Assembly: GCF_018919385.1 (NCBI RefSeq)
Contig: NZ_JAHLMF010000010.1
Location: forward strand, 62,001 to 126,000
Origin: Geomonas diazotrophica
Lineage (GTDB): Bacteria > Desulfobacterota > Desulfuromonadia > Geobacterales > Geobacteraceae
Length of the DNA stretch: 64,000 nucleotides
Direction of reading: 5' to 3'
Both the position numbers and the translations under genes were made by a program. Below the pieces are notes generated by a model. It was not told where the DNA came from, did not search any database, and saw nothing but the letters and a program-made list of their open reading frames with translations. Below are positions 17,204-22,959 of this stretch, piece by piece; within the stretch, counting starts at the first letter, position 1, and the number at the start of each line of letters is the position of its first letter.

Positions 17204-18007
17204 TCACCCCATACTGCCCATGCTCGCCAGAGCGAAAACCTTATGTGGCGAGTACTTTGGCTTGGCGCCAAGGTACATGAGAGTATTGCTTCCCCGAATC
17301 GAAAAACCCTTGCGGGTCAACAAAGCTGCAGCCATCAGGTTGCCTGCCGGAACATCCAGGAATACATTGGTTCCGGCCGCGGCCAGGGCCGACTCGAGAA
17401 GCGCTGCCGCATGTCCCTCGAAGAGGGTTCCCCAAGGCCCGAGTTGTGTCCCCTGCTCCCAATGCTGGATGCAGACAAACGAGTGATTACCGCAGATGAC
17501 GTGCCCGCGGTTGCCGGTTACGGCCAGCAGTGCATCACGACGGTCGCCCCACCCGGCGCTGTCCACGTGCCGGATCATCTCCGTGTCGCAGGGTGCCGCC
17601 GGAGACCAGCTTCGGCCACCGCCCCCCTCCCCCACCCAGCGGTTGATGCTGTCGACCGGAATAAAGCCCAGTTTCTTGTAAAGCTCCACCCCTTTTGCAG
17701 AGGCCGTCAGCCAGACCGTTTCTACGCCGGCATCGAGTAAGGCCTGCAACGCTCCCTGCATCAGCTCCGTACCTATACCGCCCCTGCGTGACTCGGGCGC
17801 CACCAGGAGGTTACCGATCCAGCCGCTTTTGTCGTGGCGCAGCGAGGTGATGTACCCCTGCAGCTCACTGTCGGCGCGCTTGACCAGACACCCCTGCGGG
17901 AAGGTCTGCAGCAGGAATTCCATCTCCCACTTCCCGCAGATCCATCCCTCACTCGTCGCCGCCGCGAGGAAGTGGCCGATATCGGAGTCAAGGAACGGGC
18001 TCAACAT
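17204..18007 (-). CDS. GNAT N-acetyltransferase following nifB
   Basis: 267 residues. The acetyl-CoA-binding loop is clear (NLLVAPESRRGGIGTELMQGALQ, about 68-90), with VWLTASAKGVELYKKLGF as the C-terminal GNAT strand-helix. The second half (about 150-260) repeats a weaker GNAT-like layout (VFLDVPAGNLMAAALLTRKGF), so this is probably a tandem two-GNAT protein. The ATG lies 2 bases after the nifB stop, so it is co-translated with nifB. The substrate is unknown, and a role in nitrogen fixation is only suggested by the position. Confidence 0.82.
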   Translation of the reverse strand: MLSPFLDSDIGHFLAAATSEGWICGKWEMEFLLQTFPQGCLVKRADSELQGYITSLRHDKSGWIGNLLVAPESRRGGIGTELMQGALQALLDAGVETVWLTASAKGVELYKKLGFIPVDSINRWVGEGGGGRSWSPAAPCDTEMIRHVDSAGWGDRRDALLAVTGNRGHVICGNHSFVCIQHWEQGTQLGPWGTLFEGHAAALLESALAAAGTNVFLDVPAGNLMAAALLTRKGFSIRGSNTLMYLGAKPKYSPHKVFALASMGSMG

Positions 18008-18009
18008 GA

Positions 18010-18867
18010 TCAATCTGCCGTTGCCACTGCCAATTGCAGATTCTCGCCGATCAGTCCTACCGCGTCGGCACGGCACTGCTTGCAATGCTTGAACTGTCCT
18101 ATGGTTTTCTCGTTGTCGCTGCGCAGCGCGTCCAAACGCTCCGCGGAAGGCGGCTCTATGTGTGCAAAATCCGCCTGCGGTATCAGCGGCATGATGTTCA
18201 TCACGAAGGCCCCAAGTTCCTTGACCTGCTTGGATATGAGCGGTATCTGCGAGTCGTTGACCCCGGGGATCAGTACGGTGTTGATCTTTATGGTCATGCC
18301 CAGCTCCGCCGCCTGGCGAATCCCCTCGAGCTGGTTGTGAACCAGGATCTCCCCGGCCTCCTTGCCGCTGTAGGTCGTACCCCGGTAGTGGACGTAGGAG
18401 TAGATCCTGCCGCCAATCTCCGGGTCCAGCGTGTTGAGGGTGACGGTAAGGCTGTGCAGCTCCAGCGCCTTCAGGACGGGCATCTTGTCAGGCAGCAAAA
18501 GCCCGTTGGTGCTCATACACTTGATAAGGTCGGGGAACTCTCGGTCCACCAGCCGGAAGGTCTCGAAGGTCTCCTCGTTGAAGAGGGGATCGCCTGGGCC
18601 CGCGATGCCGATTACCTTGATGATCGGGCCGGTCACCGGGCTCGCCATAACCTCCCGCACCCTGACGATCGCCTCCTCGGGTGAAAGCAGTCGGCTGGTC
18701 ACGCCGGGGCGGGACTCGTTGGCGCAATCGTGGCGCCTGGTGCAGTAGCCGCACTTGATGTTGCACTTCGGCGCCACCGCCAGGTGCATCCTGCCGTTTT
18801 TGTGATGGTTGCCGCCGAAGCAGGGATGTCCCTGAATCTTCTTCATCTTTTCGCACGAGGTTGCCAT
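18010..18867 (-). CDS. nifB: NifB, radical SAM NifB-co synthase
   Basis: 285 residues. The radical SAM cysteines are CNIKCGYC near residue 35, preceded by HPCFGGNHHKNGRMHLAVAPK. The C-terminal CKQCRADAVGLIGENL signature is specific to NifB. NifB fuses two [4Fe-4S] clusters with a SAM-derived carbide to make the 8Fe precursor of FeMo-co. This copy lacks the C-terminal NifX-like domain found in many proteobacteria. The ATG at 18867 has AAGGAGG 5 bases upstream. Expression starts at the sigma-54 promoter 18992-19007 and passes the attenuator at 18901-18978. Confidence 0.96.
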   Translation of the reverse strand: MATSCEKMKKIQGHPCFGGNHHKNGRMHLAVAPKCNIKCGYCTRRHDCANESRPGVTSRLLSPEEAIVRVREVMASPVTGPIIKVIGIAGPGDPLFNEETFETFRLVDREFPDLIKCMSTNGLLLPDKMPVLKALELHSLTVTLNTLDPEIGGRIYSYVHYRGTTYSGKEAGEILVHNQLEGIRQAAELGMTIKINTVLIPGVNDSQIPLISKQVKELGAFVMNIMPLIPQADFAHIEPPSAERLDALRSDNEKTIGQFKHCKQCRADAVGLIGENLQLAVATAD

Positions 18868-18900
18868 GTCATCCTCCTTGATCCTTTCAGGCGGGCCTGA

Positions 18901-18948
18901 AAACGAAAATGCCCGGTCGGATATCTCTATCCGCCGGGCATCGTTGCC
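18901..18948 (-). terminator. Leader terminator (attenuator) upstream of nifB, with overlapping antiterminator hairpin
   Basis: On the minus strand a 14-position stem with one mismatch (arms at 18928-18941 and 18909-18923) is followed by TTTTCGTTTTC, an intrinsic terminator placed before nifB. A short alternative hairpin, GGC-AACGAT-GCC at 18937-18948, uses the 5' arm of the terminator, so the two structures exclude each other. Confidence 0.82.
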
Positions 18949-18960
18949 GTCGCTTGTATT

Positions 18961-18978
18961 AGATACATCGTTGTACCT
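18961..18978 (-). promoter_or_regulatory. First hexaloop hairpin of the nifB leader (ANTAR-type RNA target)
   Basis: AGGTAC-AACGAT-GTATCT: a 6-bp stem with one G-U pair and a six-base loop with A at position 1 and G at position 4, the signature of ANTAR-protein RNA targets. A second A1/G4 hexaloop lies 12 bases downstream at 18937-18948 and overlaps the terminator. The hairpin begins about 3 bases after the predicted transcription start. Confidence 0.72.
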
Positions 18979-18991
18979 TTGCCTCCATATG

Positions 18992-19007
18992 AGCATTTAG
19001 CGTGCCA
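18992..19007 (-). promoter_or_regulatory. Sigma-54 promoter of nifB
   Basis: TGGCACGCTAAATGCT: -24 GG and -12 GC separated by exactly 10 bases, and TGGCAC matches the sigma-54 consensus. The predicted start is near 18981. Confidence 0.88.
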
Positions 19008-19366
19008 TTGGTTACGCGCCGTGCTGTCTACAGTGTTCTCCAGCTCCAATGGCTGATAATGGCATGGGTGAAGGACCGGAAGAAAAAGTATGAAGAATAG
19101 ATGCTTTAGCTGCAGCATTCAGGTTGAATGGGGCATGTGTACCCATCGCCGTGGTTTTGTTTGAAGGACTGACGCCCCACCTGCTCTCTTCCAATTCTTC
19201 CCAGCCTCCAGCCACCTGTGCCCGACTATTTTTTGGGCATTGCCTAAGGTCGCGGCAGCAACCCCTCCTCTCACTCTGGCGCCTGACACCGCGAAAGCAT
19301 GCGAAGAAAGGGGCTCAGCAACATTCAGCGAACCGCCCGGTACAACGGATTGGTTATTGCACAGTT
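19008..19366. other. Intergenic region between nifB and draG promoters
   Basis: About 360 bases between the divergent nifB promoter and draG. It may hold activator sites for sigma-54 and the draG promoter, but I recognise no specific site. The frame of draG stays open through it to 19124 with no ribosome-binding site or family similarity. Confidence 0.4.
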
Positions 19367-20293
19367 ATGCCCATGACCACTTCTTCCGCACATAGCGACC
19401 TTATCAGTCGGGCCCGGGGCGCCTTCCTCGGGTTGGCGGTTGGTGATGCGCTGGGAGCTCCGGTAGAGTTCATGACTCGTGGGGAGATCAGGGACAAGTA
19501 CGGGGTCCTGAAGGAGATGGTGGGAGGCGGTTGGCTCAGGTTGAAGCCCGGGCAGGTGACAGACGATACCGAGATGTCCTTGTGTCTGGCGCGGGCAACC
19601 GTAAAGGAAGGAGCATGGAGTCTGCAGGCGGCGGCTGATCACCTTGCCGGGTGGCTCAAATCGAAGCCTATCGATGTTGGTGACACGTGCCGGCGAGGCA
19701 TAAGGAATTACATGTTGCGCGGGCTGCTGGAGACCCCTCCAAACGAGTGGGATGGCGGCAACGGCGCAGCTATGCGGACCCTGCCTGTCGCGCTCTGTGC
19801 CTTGGGAAATGACCAGCTACTGGAGCGTATTATCCTGCAACAAGCCCATCTTACACACAACCATCCTTACTCTGACGCGGCTTCGATATATCTTGGACGT
19901 TTGCTACATCTGGCGCTGACCGGGCGATCCTTGCTTCAACTGCGGCGGCAAGCCGATGAGCTCATCTCCGCGCATCCCTCGTTTTCTTTCGAACCATACA
20001 AAGGCTTGGCATCCGGTTACGTAGTAGACACCATGCAGACCGTATTCCACTGCTTCTTCAAGTCCCGTTCTTTTGAAGCGTGTATCGTGGAAACCGTCAA
20101 CCAGGGAGGCGATGCGGACACGACCGGAGCCATAGCAGGAGCCATAGCAGGAGCCTATTATGGAGAAGAGGCAATCCCGTCCCGGTGGAAAAAGAAGCTG
20201 GCCAAGGAGTTGGTTGTCGAAATTTATGATCTTGCCGAACAACTGGTGTGCATGTCGCCCTTGTTGAAGTCTGTGGCAGGCGATGATCGGTGA
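19367..20293 (+). CDS. draG: ADP-ribosylglycohydrolase (dinitrogenase reductase activating type)
   Basis: 308 residues. The N-terminal SRARGAFLGLAVGDALGAPVEF and the metal ligands TDDTEM (about 62) and GGDADTTGAIAGAIAGAYYG (about 250) define the dinuclear-Mn ADP-ribosylhydrolase family. DraG removes ADP-ribose from the NifH arginine and so restores nitrogenase activity. draT, the opposing enzyme, lies on the other strand about 430 bases away. The start at 19367 (or 19373) is chosen by family fit; neither has a clear ribosome-binding site. The stop abuts the 21-bp repeat array. Confidence 0.88.
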   Translation: MPMTTSSAHSDLISRARGAFLGLAVGDALGAPVEFMTRGEIRDKYGVLKEMVGGGWLRLKPGQVTDDTEMSLCLARATVKEGAWSLQAAADHLAGWLKSKPIDVGDTCRRGIRNYMLRGLLETPPNEWDGGNGAAMRTLPVALCALGNDQLLERIILQQAHLTHNHPYSDAASIYLGRLLHLALTGRSLLQLRRQADELISAHPSFSFEPYKGLASGYVVDTMQTVFHCFFKSRSFEACIVETVNQGGDADTTGAIAGAIAGAYYGEEAIPSRWKKKLAKELVVEIYDLAEQLVCMSPLLKSVAGDDR

Positions 20294-20712
20294 CCGCAAT
20301 AGACGAGTCGTTGAATGCGGTTGATGACTCGTTTACCGCGCTCGGTGACTCGCCTATCGCGTTCGACAACTCGTTTACCGCATTCGATGACTCGTCTACC
20401 CCGTTCGATGACTCGCCTACCCCGTTCGATGACTCGTCTATCGCGTTTGATGACTCGCCTATCGCGTCCGGTGACTCGTTTACCCCGTCCGGTGACTTGT
20501 CTATCGCGTTCGACGACTCGTCTATCGCGTTTGATGACTCGTCTATCGCGTTTGATGACTCGCCTATCGCGTCCGGTGACTCGTTTACCCCGTCCGGTGA
20601 CTCGTCTATCGCGTTCGACGACTCGTCTATCGCGGTTGATGACTCATCTATCGCGATTGATGACTCGTTTATTGCGGTTGACGAATCATTTACCGCGTTC
20701 GACGAGTTCTCG
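20293..20712. repeat. Minisatellite: 20 tandem copies of a 21-bp unit
   Basis: Twenty units close to GACTCGTCTATCGCGTTCGAT run without interruption between the 3' ends of draG and draT. A block of five units at 20437-20541 is repeated almost exactly at 20542-20646, a higher-order duplication of 105 bp. Because 21 is a multiple of 3, several frames stay open on both strands (for example TAFDDSS-like heptads on plus, ESSNAID-like on minus), which explains long spurious frames. Units at both ends are the most diverged, as expected for an array growing by slippage. Confidence 0.93.
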
Positions 20713-20721
20713 CCCCCCTGT

Positions 20722-21513
20722 CTAAACCGTGCACATGAGCCGCTTGACGCGGTACTCACCGCCGATTACGAGACACTCCCCCTCCCCCTTCAGTATTGAG
20801 TTCGGTAGCAGCTCGCTGTAGAAGAATACCTTCGCCAGCGGGACCTGTACCTGCCACACGACGAAACCGAACTCCCAGGCGCGCTCCTCGTCGGTGGTGA
20901 AGGAGTTGAGGTTGTTAAGGCGAACCATCTCTTCTCGTTTTGAAATCGTCTCCAGGACATCGTATTCGGAACGGTCGAAGGTGCCGCGATACAAGGTGAG
21001 ATGCTTGCGGTCGGGGTACCTCTTGGCAAGCTCGTACTGGGAGTATTCGTAGAGGAGGTCGAGTTGGGAATTGATGGCCGAGGTGCGCGCGCTCCCCTTA
21101 GTGCGGTCGACCGCATACTGCAGGTAATTCTCGTCGTGTATCCCTGCGATGCGCACGTTGTGGAAGGTCGGGGGCAGCCCCATCCTGCTCTCCACCCACC
21201 CTTTCAGTACCGCGCCTTCCACTGAGTTGGAATCCATCATCCATCCCCTGAGAAAGCGCAGGTAGCTGTTTTTCAGACTTTTGCGCGCCGTTGCGGTCTC
21301 CTGCTGCCACTGGTGCAACTGGAATTTCACCGACATGTAATCGTTGAAGACCGAGGCGCGTTCCTCGTGCGTTTCGATGCCCGCCAGCTTGTCGAAGAAA
21401 AAGCGGTTAACAGCGCGCACCCCCTGGATTTCCAAGGGCTGCGGGTTGTCGTTGAAATGGCGGGAGGCGATGACCCAAGGGGGGAGGTTACAGTGGTTGA
21501 ATGAATTCTCCAT
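20722..21513 (-). CDS. draT: NAD+-dinitrogenase-reductase ADP-ribosyltransferase
   Basis: 263 residues. The N-terminus (SFNHCNLPPWVIASRHFNDNP, then GVRAVNRFFFDKL) and the NAD-site segments (LTLYRGTFDRSEYD near 185, NNLNSFTTDEERAWEFGF near 212) are typical of DraT. DraT adds ADP-ribose to one NifH arginine under ammonium or energy stress and switches nitrogenase off. It appears to be the last gene of the nifH-to-draT operon. The ATG at 21511-21513 has only a weak ribosome-binding site. The 3' end lies 9 bases from the minisatellite. Confidence 0.92.
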   Translation of the reverse strand: MENSFNHCNLPPWVIASRHFNDNPQPLEIQGVRAVNRFFFDKLAGIETHEERASVFNDYMSVKFQLHQWQQETATARKSLKNSYLRFLRGWMMDSNSVEGAVLKGWVESRMGLPPTFHNVRIAGIHDENYLQYAVDRTKGSARTSAINSQLDLLYEYSQYELAKRYPDRKHLTLYRGTFDRSEYDVLETISKREEMVRLNNLNSFTTDEERAWEFGFVVWQVQVPLAKVFFYSELLPNSILKGEGECLVIGGEYRVKRLMCTV

Positions 21514-21529
21514 TGAATCACCACTAAAT

Positions 21530-21558
21530 CAGATTGAGATTAAGACTCAGATTGAGAG
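21530..21558. repeat. Partial GATTAAG-type nif spacer repeat
   Basis: CAGATTGAGATTAAGACTCA and a following AGATTGAGAG share wording with the larger repeats at 22803-22880, 22888-22959 and 27361-27457. It lies just upstream of draT, like the others directly before a nif-operon gene. Confidence 0.5.
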
Positions 21559-21578
21559 AGAAAAAGCACGACCAGCAT

Positions 21579-21908
21579 CTACAGCACCTTGGCGAGATCC
21601 TTCAGGATGGGCTCGATCTCGCCTTCGACTACATACGGTTCTACCCCCAGACGGTCGAGTTCTATCCTCGGAGCTTCCCCGATCATCGAACAGACCACAG
21701 CACGGCAGCCTATGAGGGCGTCGGCGGTGTCTTTGAGCGTATGGGCGCGCAGCGGATGGTCCGGATCGAAACGGCAGTATTTCTCCACAGGCCGCTCCTC
21801 CAGGAAGGTCACCTCATCGTCCTCCACCCGGTAGATAAGAAAACGCTCGACGTGCCCGAAGTGCTGGTTGACCTCTTTGCCATCTTTGGATGCTACAGCG
21901 AAAAGCAT
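21579..21908 (-). CDS. NifX/NafY-family Fe-Mo cofactor-binding protein
   Basis: 109 residues of the dinitrogenase iron-molybdenum cofactor-binding fold: MLFAVASKDGKEVNQHFGHVERF at the start (the HFGH His is the usual cofactor ligand), then LKDTADALIGCRAVVCSMIGEAPRIELDRLGV. It probably carries NifB-co or FeMo-co during nitrogenase maturation, a second such carrier beside NifX. GGAGG precedes the ATG. It lies between fdxB and draT. Confidence 0.82.
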   Translation of the reverse strand: MLFAVASKDGKEVNQHFGHVERFLIYRVEDDEVTFLEERPVEKYCRFDPDHPLRAHTLKDTADALIGCRAVVCSMIGEAPRIELDRLGVEPYVVEGEIEPILKDLAKVL

Positions 21909-21928
21909 GGTTAACCTCCATCAAAATC

Positions 21929-21953
21929 CCCCCCTCCCTTTGTGGGAGGGGGG
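21929..21953 (-). repeat. GC-rich hairpin between fdxB and the NifX-like gene
   Basis: A 10-bp stem, CCCCCCTCCC (21929-21938) with GGGAGGGGGG (21944-21953), around a 5-base loop, followed on the minus strand by ATTTTGA. It could be a weak terminator or an RNA-stabilising hairpin that lowers expression of the distal genes. It resembles the CCCTC/GAGGG hairpins at 51462-51571. Confidence 0.6.
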
Positions 21954-22012
21954 AGTCCGCGCGCAATTTCCGATATCCGGGGAACGAACCAAGGGAAAGG
22001 GAGGGACGGTTC

Positions 22013-22276
22013 TTACGCCTCTATCGGGGCAAAGCTGAAGCACTTCTTGGAGCAGGTCCGGCCGCAGGCACCGCAGCCGATACAGTTGCCGGGATTCTCC
22101 ACTTTCATAAACATCTTCGCCGAATCGTCCTCGTCCACCTCTTCAAAGCTCAGCACGTCATGAGCACAGACCTTGTAGCAGCGGCCGCAGCCTATGCAGG
22201 TCTCGTCATCAATGGCGACGATGAATTCGGGGGTCCACTCTTTCTTGCTCTTGGTCAAGCCGGTGATGTAAGCCAT
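22013..22276 (-). CDS. fdxB: Nif-associated 2[4Fe-4S] ferredoxin (ferredoxin III)
   Basis: 87 residues. Cluster motifs are CIGCGRCYKVCAHD (about 27-40) and CIGCGACGRTCSKKC (about 64-78), with an acidic insert between them as in FdxB/ferredoxin III. The protein is thought to deliver electrons to nitrogenase or its assembly. AAAGGAG precedes the ATG. It sits between nifX and a second NifX-like gene. Confidence 0.9.
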   Translation of the reverse strand: MAYITGLTKSKKEWTPEFIVAIDDETCIGCGRCYKVCAHDVLSFEEVDEDDSAKMFMKVENPGNCIGCGACGRTCSKKCFSFAPIEA

Positions 22277-22393
22277 GGTGATTCTCCTTTTGTTATGTAG
22301 TTGTCAGTCGACAGTTAATGCACTGGATGAATATTTCGCGCGCTTCGCCGGCCTGGCCTCCTCCCCCGAGGTTGAGAGTTAAGGAGGGGGAGA

Positions 22394-22783
22394 CTAGTCC
22401 TCGTCAAGGAACGAGCTCACGTTGTCCTTGTCCATCGCCTTACGCAGCCACGGCGGCGGGTTGCCCCGCAGCACCTCCTGCATCTTCTCGATGGACTCCT
22501 TCAGCCCCACCTCGACGTTGGTCTTCATCGGGTGGATCCGCTTGGCCACCAGCTTTGCCGCAGCCGGCCCGCCGATCTGCATGGTATAGACGATGGCGCA
22601 CTCGGAGAGAAGGTTCGCTCGCGCGGCGATGCGGTCCTCCTCGTCACTGCCATGCTCGCCGACGGAGAGGGTCTGGACGTAATGTGCCTCATCCGGCCCC
22701 ACCTCCCAGATGTGGAACGAGTCCGCCTGGCCGAAGTGCATATCGATGTTGTCGCCTGTCCTGCTGGTAAAAGCGATCTTCAT
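22394..22783 (-). CDS. nifX: NifX, FeMo-co precursor carrier
   Basis: 129 residues: MKIAFTSRTGDNIDMHFGQADSF at the start (His of the HFG motif), YTMQIGGPAAAKLVAKRIHPMK in the middle and a GNPPPWLRKAM tail, which is characteristic of NifX. It holds NifB-co or the NifEN-bound precursor in the cytoplasm. AAGGAG precedes the ATG. The two tandem spacer repeats lie between it and nifEN. Confidence 0.92.
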   Translation of the reverse strand: MKIAFTSRTGDNIDMHFGQADSFHIWEVGPDEAHYVQTLSVGEHGSDEEDRIAARANLLSECAIVYTMQIGGPAAAKLVAKRIHPMKTNVEVGLKESIEKMQEVLRGNPPPWLRKAMDKDNVSSFLDED

Positions 22784-22802
22784 AGCTCGGTCTCCTTAAA
22801 TC

Positions 22803-22880
22803 TAGATTGAGATTAAGATAAAGATTAAGTAAAACCGATCTCTCTTAATCTTAATCTTAATCTTTGTCTTAATCTGCCTC
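22803..22880 (-). repeat. nif spacer repeat copy A
   Basis: A 78-bp element that folds on itself: GATTAAG-type hexamers on one arm, CTTAATC-type on the other. On the minus strand it begins GAGGCAGATTAAGACAAAGA, and this 20-base start is also found in copy B (22888-22959) and in the nifD-nifK spacer (27361-27457). Confidence 0.8.
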
Positions 22881-22887
22881 ATAAATG

Positions 22888-22959
22888 TAGATTGCGATTA
22901 AGATAACGATTAAGTAGAACAGATCTCCCTTAGTCTTAATCTTTGTCTTAATCTGCCTC
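22888..22959 (-). repeat. nif spacer repeat copy B
   Basis: A diverged tandem copy of element A, again an inverted repeat of GATTAAG/CTTAATC words, ending immediately at the nifEN stop codon. Confidence 0.8.

Noticed and set aside
20293-20712. CRISPR array
   Set aside because: Units are contiguous 21-mers without unique spacers, and no cas genes are present.
20097-20799. Long open frames on both strands across the 21-bp repeat array, which look like heptad-repeat proteins
   Set aside because: They arise because the repeat period is a multiple of three; three or more frames are open at once, none has a convincing ribosome-binding site, and they run into draG or draT.
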